Source: Bryobacterales bacterium (GTDB lineage Bacteria; Acidobacteriota; Terriglobia; Bryobacterales; Bryobacteraceae). Taken from it: 50,585 bases of DNA. Every line of letters starts with the position of its first letter. The stretch's first letter is position 1. This document shows, piece after piece, positions 17,767-25,989 of the stretch. The position numbers and the translations under genes are program-made. Under the pieces are notes generated by a model. The model was not told where the DNA came from. It saw only the letters and a list, made by a program, of their open reading frames with translations, and did not search any database. Where the stretch lies: positions 1 to 50,585 of the forward strand of contig PLDF01000282.1 of NCBI GenBank assembly GCA_003135055.1, in the 5' to 3' direction.

Positions 17767-17793
17767 GGGTGGCTCACGGAGCGAGCCTGCAAC
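17767..17793. repeat. REP-like palindromic intergenic repeat, copy 2
   Basis: GGGT then GGCTCACGGAGCGAGCC (17771-17787), then TGCAAC. The order and outer arms match copy 1 at 15235-15261. It lies in the divergent gap between the ARPP-1 gene and the plus-strand 167-aa gene. Confidence 0.6.
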
Positions 17794-17946
17794 GTGGCCG
17801 TGCGTTACGGCTAACGGACTGGCGATACCTAAGGGAACCCGCCGAAGGACAGCAGTTTGTAAGGGCGGTAGCGACAACACCTGGGCACGCGGGCTGATAC
17901 AATCCGAGTTCGTCCTCGGCAGAGAGCGCAGTATTTAGGATTCGTC

Positions 17947-18450
17947 ATGGGACTGGACGCAGTGGTCTTCTGCGATTGCGTTGAAAAGGGCCGCCTGCTG
18001 GTCCCTCATCCCTATCCTCGCTTGCTGTACATTGCCAGCAACGGCTCTCCGGAAATTCGATCGAAAGACCCCGCCAAGGTTGATGAGCATGACAAGTGGA
18101 TGGAGCTGCCACCGTGCAAACACGAAGGCATGATGCTTGCCGGGTGCAGTGTCGGCAACATGACGTTTGTTCCCTATCTTCGCGAGATCCTTTCAGCCGT
18201 GTCGAAGAAGAGGGGCCACGCTTGCCCTGTGTTGCTGGGTAAAGTGCTTTATAGCGAGACCCACTGCGGAGATCATCTCACGGTCAGGGACGTCGGGAGG
18301 CTTTCAAATGAGCTTGACTGGTTGAAAGGGGCGAAACTCTCGGGGGCTGGTCTTTCAGGAGAAGACACACAGCAAATCGCAACAGCCATGAGGGACCTCA
18401 GGCGATTGGTGAGAACCGCTCTGGCGGTTATCAAGCCCATCGCTTTTTGA
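17947..18450 (+). CDS. Uncharacterised protein with MGLDxxxxCDC start
   Basis: 167 residues; AGGA about 8 nt upstream supports the ATG. I recognise the opening pattern (MGLDAVVFCDCVEKGRL then PHPYP) only as that of conserved hypothetical proteins. It has seven cysteines: C9 and C11, plus 'PPCKHEGMMLAGCS', 'HACPVLLG' and 'THCGDH', which could bind metal. There is no signal or membrane helix. It is the only plus-strand gene in the first 20 kb, isolated between the ARPP-1 and AbiE loci, which fits a transferred or immunity-type gene. Function unknown. Confidence 0.6.
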   Translation: MGLDAVVFCDCVEKGRLLVPHPYPRLLYIASNGSPEIRSKDPAKVDEHDKWMELPPCKHEGMMLAGCSVGNMTFVPYLREILSAVSKKRGHACPVLLGKVLYSETHCGDHLTVRDVGRLSNELDWLKGAKLSGAGLSGEDTQQIATAMRDLRRLVRTALAVIKPIAF

Positions 18451-18544
18451 AATCGATGGCATTCGTATCGGATTGGCGCCTGGAACCAGTGCTTCAAGTT
18501 AGGTTAGGTCGGGTACGGTAGGGGCGCGAGAAGCCTGCGTTTCC

Positions 18545-18781
18545 TCAATAATGGTCGCCAGTGGGACAGAGCACCTCGCCAGGAAGCCTCTCGATTTCCC
18601 AAAGCCGATCCATCCTGCTCATGCGGGCCTGCCCCAGGAATAGCAGCCGCTCAACGAGCCACAGAGCGTCAACAGGCCAGAATGGAACCGGGCGACGACT
18701 GCACCGATGATCGGGATCGCCTTCTCGCTGCATCTGCGCCTCGCGGAACCCGCGCCAGGAAACGTTCGGGCCGCTACTCAT
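18545..18781 (-). CDS. Possible small ORF following abiEii
   Basis: 78 residues. Its ATG (18781) overlaps the last codons of the AbiEii gene. The second half (PFWPVDALWLVERLLFLGQA) is plausible protein. It is Trp- and Arg-rich with no known motif. Coupled overlap is the only support; it could equally be chance read-through. Confidence 0.3.
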   Translation of the reverse strand: MSSGPNVSWRGFREAQMQREGDPDHRCSRRPVPFWPVDALWLVERLLFLGQARMSRMDRLWEIERLPGEVLCPTGDHY

Positions 18782-19610
18782 CGGTCGGCGTTGCTCGTTC
18801 CAGCAGTTGGATGACTTCTCGGAAACGCGCTTCAATTTCTGCCGCTTTCGAGAGTGTGAAGCCGAGTTCGAGTGCAAGACTCTCCAATTCAGGCCGCCAC
18901 TCTGGAGGCATGGCAAAGGCAGGCGGGAACGCATGAGTCGCGCGCGCTTCGAATACACGGCGGGCCACATGGGCGGTCTCCGCGTAGTTAAGTTGACCGA
19001 GGGCGTCAATCAGCAAGATATCCAGCACGTCCCGCGCCCGGCCCGCCGCCGCCGGACCCGTGCACGCATGGAGTTTTTGCGCAACCTGCTCGGCAAGACC
19101 CAAGCACCTTACGGGCGATATGACCGGAATTCCAAGTTCGACCAAGCCCCGGACTCTGGGTTCGATGAGGTCAACTCGGTCGACGTTGGCTGGCCCGAGA
19201 TCCACTTCGATCGTCTGCCACGCGCGCGTTCGGTATTGGATCGCCACCTGAACGCGGACAGTATCCGCCTGCTCCATGTCCCGAGTTTGGGTTTTTATCC
19301 GAAATGTGAATTGATCGAAGCCGAAGCTCAGAGCCTCCGATAGGGATTGCAGTCGGCTCGCCCGAGTACCTCCTATACCCAAATCCAGATCCTTCGTCGC
19401 GCGGGCGCGTTCCGCGAAACGCAGTTCCATCGCGACGCCGCCCTTGATGTAGTAGCCGGAAAGAGCGGCTGTTTGAATCGCTCTGTCTAGAGCTCCGCAC
19501 AGCGCGAGAAAAGAAACCCACCGGCGAAGGCGCTCTTGATCGATGCCCTGCTCCCGCGCGACGCGAGCCAGTCTCTTCTCCAACCGCTCCCGCGGCTTCG
19601 GCTTGGTCAT
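18774..19610 (-). CDS. abiEii: AbiEii/AbiGii-type nucleotidyltransferase toxin
   Basis: 278 residues. The nucleotidyltransferase core is clear: 'YYIKGGVAMELRF' followed by 'ATKDLDLGI' (D-x-D metal ligands), then 'VEVDLG'-like and 'PVRCLGLAEQVAQKLHACTG' (Lys motif). These are the features of type IV toxins that transfer nucleotides to tRNA or other targets to cause abortive infection. ATGA overlap with the antitoxin gene is typical of abiE operons. Confidence 0.85.
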   Translation of the reverse strand: MTKPKPRERLEKRLARVAREQGIDQERLRRWVSFLALCGALDRAIQTAALSGYYIKGGVAMELRFAERARATKDLDLGIGGTRASRLQSLSEALSFGFDQFTFRIKTQTRDMEQADTVRVQVAIQYRTRAWQTIEVDLGPANVDRVDLIEPRVRGLVELGIPVISPVRCLGLAEQVAQKLHACTGPAAAGRARDVLDILLIDALGQLNYAETAHVARRVFEARATHAFPPAFAMPPEWRPELESLALELGFTLSKAAEIEARFREVIQLLERATPTDE

Positions 19611-20221
19611 GCGGTCGTCGGCTCCAGCTTGCTGCTTGAGGTTCGCAGCGACTTTAGGTGCAACCCGATCCGTCGTCGAAGTTGGCCGGCTTCGGTGCCG
19701 CCAATGTATCCTTCGCGTCGGGCGTCGGAAATTGCCTGCCTGAGCAAGTCGATCCGGCCGCCGGACGCCAAAAGGTCCGTTACCGTCTTGCCGATCGTCG
19801 TCAACGGAAGCCCTTCTTGGACCGTGATGTCGTTGCTTGTCAGATCGTCGCGGTGCAGGATAACGTTTTTCGGTTTCTCCCGTCGGAGACGTGTGGATTT
19901 AGGAACCGTAAGATGAATCAAGCTTGGGTTGGCGTCCGAGATTCCGTACACGGCGAGCGCGGTTGCGTGCGAGATTGCGACACTATCGGGGCCTCGGTTC
20001 GCCTTCGCCCACAGCACGGCTTCTCGATATTGCGAGAACCGGCCGGGCGGAAAATAGGGAATCCGGTAAACTCCTCTGGCCATTCGTTCGATTCGTTTTC
20101 GCTGGACGAGCCGGGCCAGAACCGAATCTGTGAAACCTGCCGAGCGGGCCTGGTCGGCGGTGACCAGCCCATCGTTCTCTTCTGCGAGGGCTACGAGTTC
20201 GTCAAAACGCGAGCGCGGCAT
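19607..20221 (-). CDS. abiEi: AbiEi-type antitoxin
   Basis: 204 residues from ATG 20221; an upstream frame extension to 20401 lacks family-like sequence. The N-terminal winged helix ('FDELVALAEENDGLVTADQA', 'RLVQRKRIERMARGVYRIPY') is followed by the AbiEi C-terminal antitoxin domain ('SHATALAVYGISD', 'VPKSTRLRR', 'LTTIGKTVTDLLASGG'). It would repress its own promoter and counter the toxin in type IV fashion. The first part of 20222-20400 must hold the promoter. Confidence 0.82.
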   Translation of the reverse strand: MPRSRFDELVALAEENDGLVTADQARSAGFTDSVLARLVQRKRIERMARGVYRIPYFPPGRFSQYREAVLWAKANRGPDSVAISHATALAVYGISDANPSLIHLTVPKSTRLRREKPKNVILHRDDLTSNDITVQEGLPLTTIGKTVTDLLASGGRIDLLRQAISDARREGYIGGTEAGQLRRRIGLHLKSLRTSSSKLEPTTA

Positions 20222-20451
20222 GGTCTGATTCTGTCCCGTCGGAGCCCATGAGGCTCTGTCAATATCTTTCCATATTAGAACTATATTGACAAGTGCTGCC
20301 AATGGTGATCGTCGAGTAAGATCGAGCCAAGGGCACCGTCCCGCATACCCTCCATTAACACGTCCGCCGAAACCGTTTATCGATTTGTTGGCGTTCTTCA
20401 TGGCCCTGAATCAACGCCGTACGCGTTATGTTATTAAAAACAAACGATTTC

Positions 20452-20499
20452 CCAGTTTTACAAGCTGGACGTCGCGGGTTCGACCCCCGTCACCCGCTC
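20452..20499 (+). repeat. tRNA-Gly-like 3' half (attachment-site scar)
   Basis: An anticodon stem-loop (CCAGT / TTTACAA / GCTGG) is followed by the T-arm (GCGGG / TTCGACC / CCCGT) and the acceptor strand CACCCGC, as in bacterial tRNA-Gly(TCC). The loop no longer has the Gly anticodon, and the 5' half (acceptor strand plus D-arm) is absent upstream. It is not a functional tRNA. Such 3' halves are what tyrosine-integrase elements carry as attachment sites. Confidence 0.55.
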
Positions 20500-20559
20500 T
20501 ATCTTTTCAACAAGCTGGCGAGAACTGCGCTTTCGAGCAGTTCCGCCGCTTCGGGCGCT

Positions 20560-20970
20560 CGGCCGCGACACTTGGATCATCTTGGCATCATGGCCGAGAC
20601 TGGCATGGGTTCTGCGCCGCACCTGAATCCGGCCGATTGGGCATTGGCGACATTACACACCTGATTTGATGACGACCTGTTAAGAAACCTGTTCAACTAC
20701 CGCCGAAATGCGCTCCAAAGGCGCTGCATATTGCACTCCGTAGACTGAGTTCTCAGCTATTTACGATCCGTTGATTGTTTCGTAATCAGCAGGTCGCCGG
20801 TTCGATCCCGGCGGGTGGCTCCATAAAAAATTGAAATTAAACACTTTACGTAAAACGCACAGGGAATCACGAAATCAGCAGGTCGATGTTCAACAGGCCA
20901 CACCTTGAAGCTTATTTTCAGCAAGTTACAGCACCGAGGGCGATTTGATTGTTCATCACCTGATCGAATC
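20560..20970 (+). repeat. Direct repeat A, left copy
   Basis: About 270 bp (20560-20827) aligns base for base with 42690-42959, with scattered substitutions. The match resumes at 20951-20970, which is identical to 43085-43104. The repeat contains the tRNA-Thr-like 3' half and, upstream, a short conserved frame ending HLNPADWALATL. Same orientation as the right copy; the pair brackets about 22.1 kb. Confidence 0.75.
20778..20823 (+). repeat. tRNA-Thr(CGT)-like 3' half inside repeat A
   Basis: From the anticodon loop (TTCGTAA) onward: anticodon 3' stem TCAGC, variable AGGTC, T-arm GCCGG / TTCGATC / CCGGC, acceptor GGGTGGC, T, CCA. The 5' stem of the anticodon arm and everything before it do not fit a tRNA. 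It is a truncated tRNA gene, not functional. Confidence 0.65.
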
Positions 20971-21115
20971 ATCCGAGTGGCTTCGTTTTTCGTGGGCCGC
21001 CGATGGGGAGGGCTGACGCGAATCGGGACCCAAGTTTTGATTCATCGGCGCGACGTGCTGCTCGTCATTGCGACTCGCGCCGGATTCCCGCCACGATAGA
21101 CCTGCACTGCGATGA

Positions 21116-21228
21116 ACAGGTACTACGGCGCCCTGGCTTAACATCGAACTTAACGTCTCTTTCACCATGCCAAGGAATTCGGCTAAGCCATTGATCTTGC
21201 AAGAGGACGAGGTTTGATTACGCACAGG
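21116..21228 (+). repeat. Dispersed repeat B, left copy
   Basis: About 113 bp matching 45648-45762, with a nearly perfect core from TTCACCATGCCAAGG to GACGAGGTTTG. I see no tRNA in it and no coding function; either strand yields only short peptides. Confidence 0.65.
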
Positions 21229-21564
21229 CCTTGAACCACGGTTTCTGGGCGCCTGGCGGCGCATTTCGAAGCCTGTCCAATGTTCTCAACGCCTTTTCCA
21301 CGGGTCTGAAGTCGAGATGCACAAATGCCGCGGGGAAATAGGGCGGAGTTTGGCGAGATGATCGCCTACTCACAGCGCAGGCGACAACCCTTATTCCGCT
21401 GGGTGAAGCCGGCGCATCTGCCTACCCGGCAGGTGCTCTGGTTCGCGGGGGAATCTCTGACGAAATGGTCCTACGCACCACCTGGACGCGCTTCCACCTC
21501 GAGCTATTCGGCGGCTGACCAAGTCCCTGGATTGCGCGTCGCCCCGAGACCGGGAGCCTCGGGC

Positions 21565-22149
21565 CTATTTGGCCGGGCGGGAACCGGTGATGAGGATGTC
21601 GACGAGCCTTCGGGCGCTCTGCTGCCAATCCGGGCTGGTGGCCACGTTGGCGACGCCGATCAGCGCCCGCAGCAGGTCGATCGGATCGAGGTCCTTACGG
21701 ATGTCGCCGCTCTTAATCGCGCGCTGCACCAGTGCGCGAATCGCTTCCCAGATGCGGGCGTAAGAAGCCTCGAAAACCTTCTTCGGATCTCCTACCAGCG
21801 CGTTGAGTGCAGGGGCGATGAGCTGCTTCGCAGCGATGTAGTCGATAAACAACAGTAACCAGGCCCGCAGTGCCTCGATCGGTGGCAATTCTTCAGCGAA
21901 CTTTTGTTCCGCGGCGGCCAGTTTCTCCATCTCAGTCCGATAAACCGCCTCCAGCAGTTCTGCGCGAGTGGGGAAGTGACGGTACAGAGTGCCCGGCCCC
22001 ACGCCTGCCTCTTTGGCGATATCGTCCAGGCTGGCGTTGGCGCCCGATCGGGTAAACGCCTCCTTCGCCACTTCCAGAATGCGCTCGCGATTCCGCTGCG
22101 CGTCACTGCGCGGCTTGCGAACGGACGCCTGTTTACGTTTTGCGAGCAT
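21565..22149 (-). CDS. TetR-family repressor of the divergent oxidoreductase operon
   Basis: 194 residues from ATG 22149; a TTG at 22167 is the only upstream alternative and would abut the operator. N-terminal HTH: 'ERILEVAKEAFTRSGANASL', 'DDIAKEAGVGPGTLYRHFPT'. The C-terminal ligand domain is helical and unspecific. It is transcribed away from four oxidoreductase genes, with two CGGAG-N5-CTCCG palindromes in the shared promoter. The simplest model is a repressor released by a reactive carbonyl, quinone or similar ligand (inference). Confidence 0.85.
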   Translation of the reverse strand: MLAKRKQASVRKPRSDAQRNRERILEVAKEAFTRSGANASLDDIAKEAGVGPGTLYRHFPTRAELLEAVYRTEMEKLAAAEQKFAEELPPIEALRAWLLLFIDYIAAKQLIAPALNALVGDPKKVFEASYARIWEAIRALVQRAIKSGDIRKDLDPIDLLRALIGVANVATSPDWQQSARRLVDILITGSRPAK

Positions 22150-22168
22150 ACCTGAAAAAATCTGCAAC

Positions 22169-22183
22169 CGGAGATAGTCTCCG
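22169..22183. promoter_or_regulatory. TetR operator candidate 1
   Basis: Perfect inverted repeat CGGAG-ATAGT-CTCCG, 20 bp upstream of the TetR start codon. It has the same format as the next palindrome, 29 bp away centre to centre. Confidence 0.65.
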
Positions 22184-22197
22184 TTAATCTAGAAATA

Positions 22198-22212
22198 CGG
22201 AGGACAACTCCG
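22198..22212. promoter_or_regulatory. TetR operator candidate 2
   Basis: Perfect inverted repeat CGGAG-GACAA-CTCCG. The arms and spacing equal operator 1 while the spacer differs, so the arms are the recognised part. It lies about 105 bp upstream of the first oxidoreductase gene. Confidence 0.65.
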
Positions 22213-22317
22213 TTTTAGCAGGCGCGTAGCCATTCGTCAATCGTTGTAGGGACGCCTCTCGTCGCCATTCGCCGGTTACGAATTCGCCACGCGCACGGAG
22301 CGGAAGGAGAAAACAGT

Positions 22318-23226
22318 ATGCGTGTGTTTCTTACGGGGGCTACGGGTTTTATCGGATCCACCATCGTTCCGGAGCTCATCAACGCGGGTCATCAGGTGCT
22401 CGGACTGACGCGGTCCGACGCCGGTGCCCAGTCTCTCACTGCCGCGGGAGCCGAGGTGCATCGAGGTAATCTTGAAGACCTGGAAACTCTGCGCAGCGGC
22501 GCAGCCAAATCGGATGGGGTGATTCACTGCGCTTTCGATCACAGTGCATTCGGAAGCGACTTCTCGAAGTTCGTGGAGGTCTGTGAAAAGGACAAGCGTG
22601 CCATCGAAGCTCTCGGAGACGCGCTCAGGGAATCGGACCGGCCCCTGGTGATCACCTCCGGAACCGGAATGGGGAACGCTGTTCCAGGCCAACCCGCAAC
22701 CGAAGACTATTTCGATCCCAACCACCCGAATCCGCGAAAAGGGTCGGAAGTCGCCGGGGCTTCCGTGGCGAAGCGTGGTGTGAATGCGTCGGTGGTGCGT
22801 CTTCCTCAAGTCCACGACACGGTCAAGCAGGGCCTCATCACCTACGCGGTCCGAGTGGCCCGTGAAAAGGGAGCCTCGGCGTACATTGGCGAGGGACTCA
22901 ATCGCTGGCCGGCGGCGCACGTTCTCGATGTTGCCCATCTTTACAGGCTTGCGCTGGAGAGGCACGAAGCTGGCAGCAGGTACAACGCGGTCGCTGAAGA
23001 AGGAGTCTCGATGCGGGAGATCGCTGAAGTCATTGGCCGAGGCTTGAAAGTGCCCGTGGTCAGCCTCTCTCAGGAGGAAGCGCAGGCTCATTTTGGCTGG
23101 CTAGCGATGTTCGCGGGCGTCGACATGCCAGCCTCAAGCGCAATCACGCAGCAACGGCTCGGATGGCATCCAACCGGGCCTGGACTGATTGCCGATCTTG
23201 AGCAAATGCGCTGGTTCGGAGCCTGA
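22318..23226 (+). CDS. Extended SDR / NAD-dependent epimerase-like protein
   Basis: 302 residues; GGAAGGAG precedes the ATG. Rossmann motif 'VFLTGATGFIGSTIVPELI' (G-x-x-G-x-x-G) at residues 3-21, then 'HRGNLEDLETL' and 'DGVIHCAF'. The usual catalytic YxxxK is not obvious; 'GSEVAGASVAKRGVNASVVR' lies where it should be, so this is an atypical (NmrA-like) member. First gene of the TetR-controlled operon. Substrate unknown. Confidence 0.8.
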   Translation: MRVFLTGATGFIGSTIVPELINAGHQVLGLTRSDAGAQSLTAAGAEVHRGNLEDLETLRSGAAKSDGVIHCAFDHSAFGSDFSKFVEVCEKDKRAIEALGDALRESDRPLVITSGTGMGNAVPGQPATEDYFDPNHPNPRKGSEVAGASVAKRGVNASVVRLPQVHDTVKQGLITYAVRVAREKGASAYIGEGLNRWPAAHVLDVAHLYRLALERHEAGSRYNAVAEEGVSMREIAEVIGRGLKVPVVSLSQEEAQAHFGWLAMFAGVDMPASSAITQQRLGWHPTGPGLIADLEQMRWFGA

Positions 23227-23287
23227 ACGTGGTGGGGAGTGCCACCGACGCGGTCTTTAACGTGATATGCAGAAAAAGGAGAAAGAA

Positions 23288-24265
23288 ATGACGCAGGTAT
23301 TAGGAGCAACTTCAACCACAGACGATGTTCTGGCGGGGATCGATCTGCATGGCCAAAGGATTCTCGTCACCGGCGTATCAGCGGGCATCGGGGTGGAGAC
23401 GGCGCGGGCTCTTGCGGCACACGGCGCGCAAGTAGTGGGAGCGGCGAGGGACCTTATCAAAGCTGAAGCCGCGACCGCACAGGTGCGCAAGGATGCCGCG
23501 GCGAATGGCGGCAGCTTCGAGCTGATCGCGCTCGATCTTGCCAGTCTGAAGAGCGTCCGCGCCTGCGCCGACGAACTGCTGGCGCGCGGGGAGCCGTTCG
23601 ACGTGGTCATCGCCAATGCCGGAGTAATGGCGACTCCGTTGGGCCATACGGTGGACGGCTTTGAGACGCAGTTTGGCACCAATCACCTCGGCCACTTTGT
23701 CCTCGTGAACCGGATTGCCTCTCTGATTCGCGCCGGCGGACGTCTGATCAACCTCGCGTCGGCCGGGCATCGCTTCTCCAATGTGGACCTCAACGACCCC
23801 AATTTCCAGCGGACAGCTTACGATCCGTTCGTCGCTTACGGCCGGTCGAAGACAGCCAACATTCTCTTCGCAGTTGCCTTCGACCGGCGGCATCGCGGGC
23901 GCGGCGTCCCCGCGGCAGCCGTCCACCCGGGAGCCATCCAGACTGAACTCGGCCGTCACATGGACTTGGCTCAGCTCCACAAGATGGTCGATCAGATGAA
24001 CCAGCAACTGGCGGCGGAAGGCAAGGCTCCGTTCCAGTGGAAGACGATCCCGCAGGGAGCGGCCACTTCCGTCTGGGCTGGCTTTGTTGCCCCATCCGAT
24101 GAAGTGGGCGGCCGCTACTGCGAGAATTGCCATGTCGGCAGAATCGTACCGGACGATGCGGTTATCAGCCCAATCAGCGAAGGCGTTCGAGCGTATGCGC
24201 TCGATCCGGACAACGCCGAGGCGCTCTGGAAAAAGAGCGAGGAACTGGTCGGAGAGTCTTTTTGA
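23288..24265 (+). CDS. Short-chain dehydrogenase/reductase
   Basis: 325 residues from ATG 23288, with AAGGAGAAAG upstream; the earlier ATG at 23267 has no such site. Classical features: 'ILVTGVSAGIGVETARALAA' (T-G-x3-G-x-G), 'VVIANAGVMATPLG' (NAG), 'LINLASAGH' and the active-site 'YGRSKTANILFA' (Y-x3-K). It resembles the retinol-dehydrogenase/oxidoreductase-like SDRs of about 310-330 residues. Second gene of the operon, 61 bp after the first. Confidence 0.85.
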   Translation: MTQVLGATSTTDDVLAGIDLHGQRILVTGVSAGIGVETARALAAHGAQVVGAARDLIKAEAATAQVRKDAAANGGSFELIALDLASLKSVRACADELLARGEPFDVVIANAGVMATPLGHTVDGFETQFGTNHLGHFVLVNRIASLIRAGGRLINLASAGHRFSNVDLNDPNFQRTAYDPFVAYGRSKTANILFAVAFDRRHRGRGVPAAAVHPGAIQTELGRHMDLAQLHKMVDQMNQQLAAEGKAPFQWKTIPQGAATSVWAGFVAPSDEVGGRYCENCHVGRIVPDDAVISPISEGVRAYALDPDNAEALWKKSEELVGESF

Positions 24266-24304
24266 GTTGCGCAGGTGGTGGAAATGAAGAGCAGGGGAAA
24301 CGAA

Positions 24305-25207
24305 ATGAGAGATAAAAAGAATCCAGGCGGCAGCTTTGTGCTGGTGGGTACGTCGCTGCCCGTGAACCGGATGGGTTACGGAGCGATGCAACTCGCCGGA
24401 CAGGATGGCGACAAGCGGGTTTGGGGTCCGCCGCGCGACATTCCCGGCGCCATCGCGGTTCTGCGTGAAGCGGTGGCCTCAGGCGTGAACCACATCGACA
24501 CCAGCGATTTCTACGGTCCGCATGTAACCAATCAGATCATTAAGCAGGCGCTGCATCCTTATCCCGAAGATCTGGTGATCGTGACTAAAGTCGGTGCGCG
24601 CCGCGGCGCCGATGGTTCCTGGCATCACGCACGCTCCCGCCAGGAGATTATCGATGCCGTACACGACAATCTGCGCAACCTGGGCCTCGACGCGTTGCAG
24701 GTCGTGAATCTACGGCTCGGCGGATTCGCCGCTCCGGAAGACGAGCCCTTTGAAGAACCGCTCTCCACGCTCGCTGAGTTGAAGCGGCAGGGCCTGGTTC
24801 AACATATCGGGCTGAGCACCGTATCGCCGCAGCAGTTGGCCGAGGCGCAGGCAATCACGGAGATTGTCTGCATTCAGAACCTCTACAACGTGGCGCAGCG
24901 CGGCGACGACCGATTCATCGAAGATCTGGCCGCCCAGGGCATTGCTTACGTGCCTTACTTTCCGCTCGGAGGGTTCTCGCCACTGCAGTCGGCAGAGCTC
25001 AACGCGGTTGCGGCATCCGTGCAGGCGACGCCGATGCAGGTCGCGCTGGCGTGGCTGCTTCAGCGCGCTCCCAATATTCTTCTCATTCCCGGCACATCGT
25101 CGGTCGGCCATCTCCGCGAAAATCTCGCGGCATCGACACTGGAACTTCCACCGGACACGATCGCCGAACTAGACCGGATCGCGAGCGCCGCCAGGCGCGC
25201 AACGTAA
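24305..25207 (+). CDS. Aldo/keto reductase (YdbC-like)
   Basis: 300 residues from ATG 24305 (AGGGGAAA upstream); ATG 24275 and 24284 are possible. TIM-barrel AKR motifs: 'MGYGAMQLAG', 'VNHIDTSDFYGPHV' (catalytic Asp and Tyr) and 'EDLVIVTKVGA' (Lys). The fourth residue, normally His, is Asn in 'LQVVNLRLGG', as in the YdbC branch. 'LLIPGTSSVGHLRENLAA' binds NADP. Third gene of the operon. Probably reduces aldehydes or ketones; the substrate is not predictable. Confidence 0.85.
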   Translation: MRDKKNPGGSFVLVGTSLPVNRMGYGAMQLAGQDGDKRVWGPPRDIPGAIAVLREAVASGVNHIDTSDFYGPHVTNQIIKQALHPYPEDLVIVTKVGARRGADGSWHHARSRQEIIDAVHDNLRNLGLDALQVVNLRLGGFAAPEDEPFEEPLSTLAELKRQGLVQHIGLSTVSPQQLAEAQAITEIVCIQNLYNVAQRGDDRFIEDLAAQGIAYVPYFPLGGFSPLQSAELNAVAASVQATPMQVALAWLLQRAPNILLIPGTSSVGHLRENLAASTLELPPDTIAELDRIASAARRAT

Positions 25208-25218
25208 AGGAGGACAAC

Positions 25219-25974
25219 ATGCAAGACAAACGCATCGCCCTGGTAACTGGGGCCAATCAAGGAGTCGGACGTCAAGTCGCAAAGGAACTCGTGGCGAATG
25301 GCCTCACTGTGCTGCTCGGGTCGCGCAATTTCGAGCGCGGCGAGGCCGCGGCCACGGAGATCGGATCGAGCGCCATCCCACTCCAGCTTGACGTGACGGA
25401 TCGGGTTTCGATCGCCACCGCGGCGGAACGTATCCGAAAGCAGTTTGGCCGCCTCGACCTGCTCGTCAACAATGCGGCTATCTCCCATACCAGAAAGGGC
25501 AGCTTGTCCCTCCAGGAGTACGCGAAGATAGCCCTCGCCAGCAACGCGTCCCTCGACGAAGTGCGCGCGGTGTGGGAAACCAACGTGTTCGGCGTCCTCG
25601 CGGTTTACCAGGCAATGCTGCCGCTCCTTCGCCAGTCGTCGGACGCACGCATCGTCAATGTGTCGAGCGCAGTCGGATCGCTGACGGCGAACGCGGACCC
25701 GGCTTACCCCTTTCACGCGTTCTACGGCCCGGTGTACCCCGCGTCCAAGGCGGCTCTCAACGCGATCACGTTGGCCATGATGATCGAGTTGGAGTCGACC
25801 GGGATCAAAGTCAACCTGGTCACCCCGGGATTCACAAAGACGAATCTCAACGGATATGAAGGCGCCGCGTCTGTCGAGGATGGGTCCCGGGAGGTGGCGC
25901 GCGTGGCACTGCTCGGCCCGGATGGCCCGACAGGTACATTCACGCGTTGGGAAAACGTGACGATACCGTGGTGA
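25219..25974 (+). CDS. Short-chain dehydrogenase/reductase
   Basis: 251 residues with a strong AAAGGAGG site. 'IALVTGANQGVGRQVAKELV', 'LDLLVNNAAISH', 'RIVNVSSAVGS' and the active-site 'YPASKAALNAITLAM' (Y-x3-K) define a classical SDR of the carbonyl-reductase-like type. It is 11 bp after the aldo/keto reductase and is the last intact gene of the TetR-linked operon. Degenerate SDR pieces follow directly. Confidence 0.87.
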   Translation: MQDKRIALVTGANQGVGRQVAKELVANGLTVLLGSRNFERGEAAATEIGSSAIPLQLDVTDRVSIATAAERIRKQFGRLDLLVNNAAISHTRKGSLSLQEYAKIALASNASLDEVRAVWETNVFGVLAVYQAMLPLLRQSSDARIVNVSSAVGSLTANADPAYPFHAFYGPVYPASKAALNAITLAMMIELESTGIKVNLVTPGFTKTNLNGYEGAASVEDGSREVARVALLGPDGPTGTFTRWENVTIPW

Positions 25975-25989
25975 TCGGTAGGGCTGGAA

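Larger units (their letters stand above)
20222..21564. other. Gene-poor stretch with tRNA-derived and dispersed repeats
   Basis: No convincing gene in 1.3 kb. It holds the abiE promoter region, a tRNA-Gly-like 3' half (20452-20499), the left copy of repeat A with a tRNA-Thr-like 3' half (20560-20970), and repeat B (21116-21228). The short open frames here are antisense of tRNA sequence or unsupported. Confidence 0.6.

Noticed and set aside
20452..20823. Functional tRNA genes
   Set aside because: Both lack the D-arm and 5' acceptor strand, and the anticodon arms are incomplete or altered.
20770..20960. Minus-strand peptide 'GATRRDRTGDLLITKQ' as a gene
   Set aside because: It is the antisense of the tRNA-Thr-like 3' half, a common spurious annotation; the same holds near 42.9-43.0 kb.
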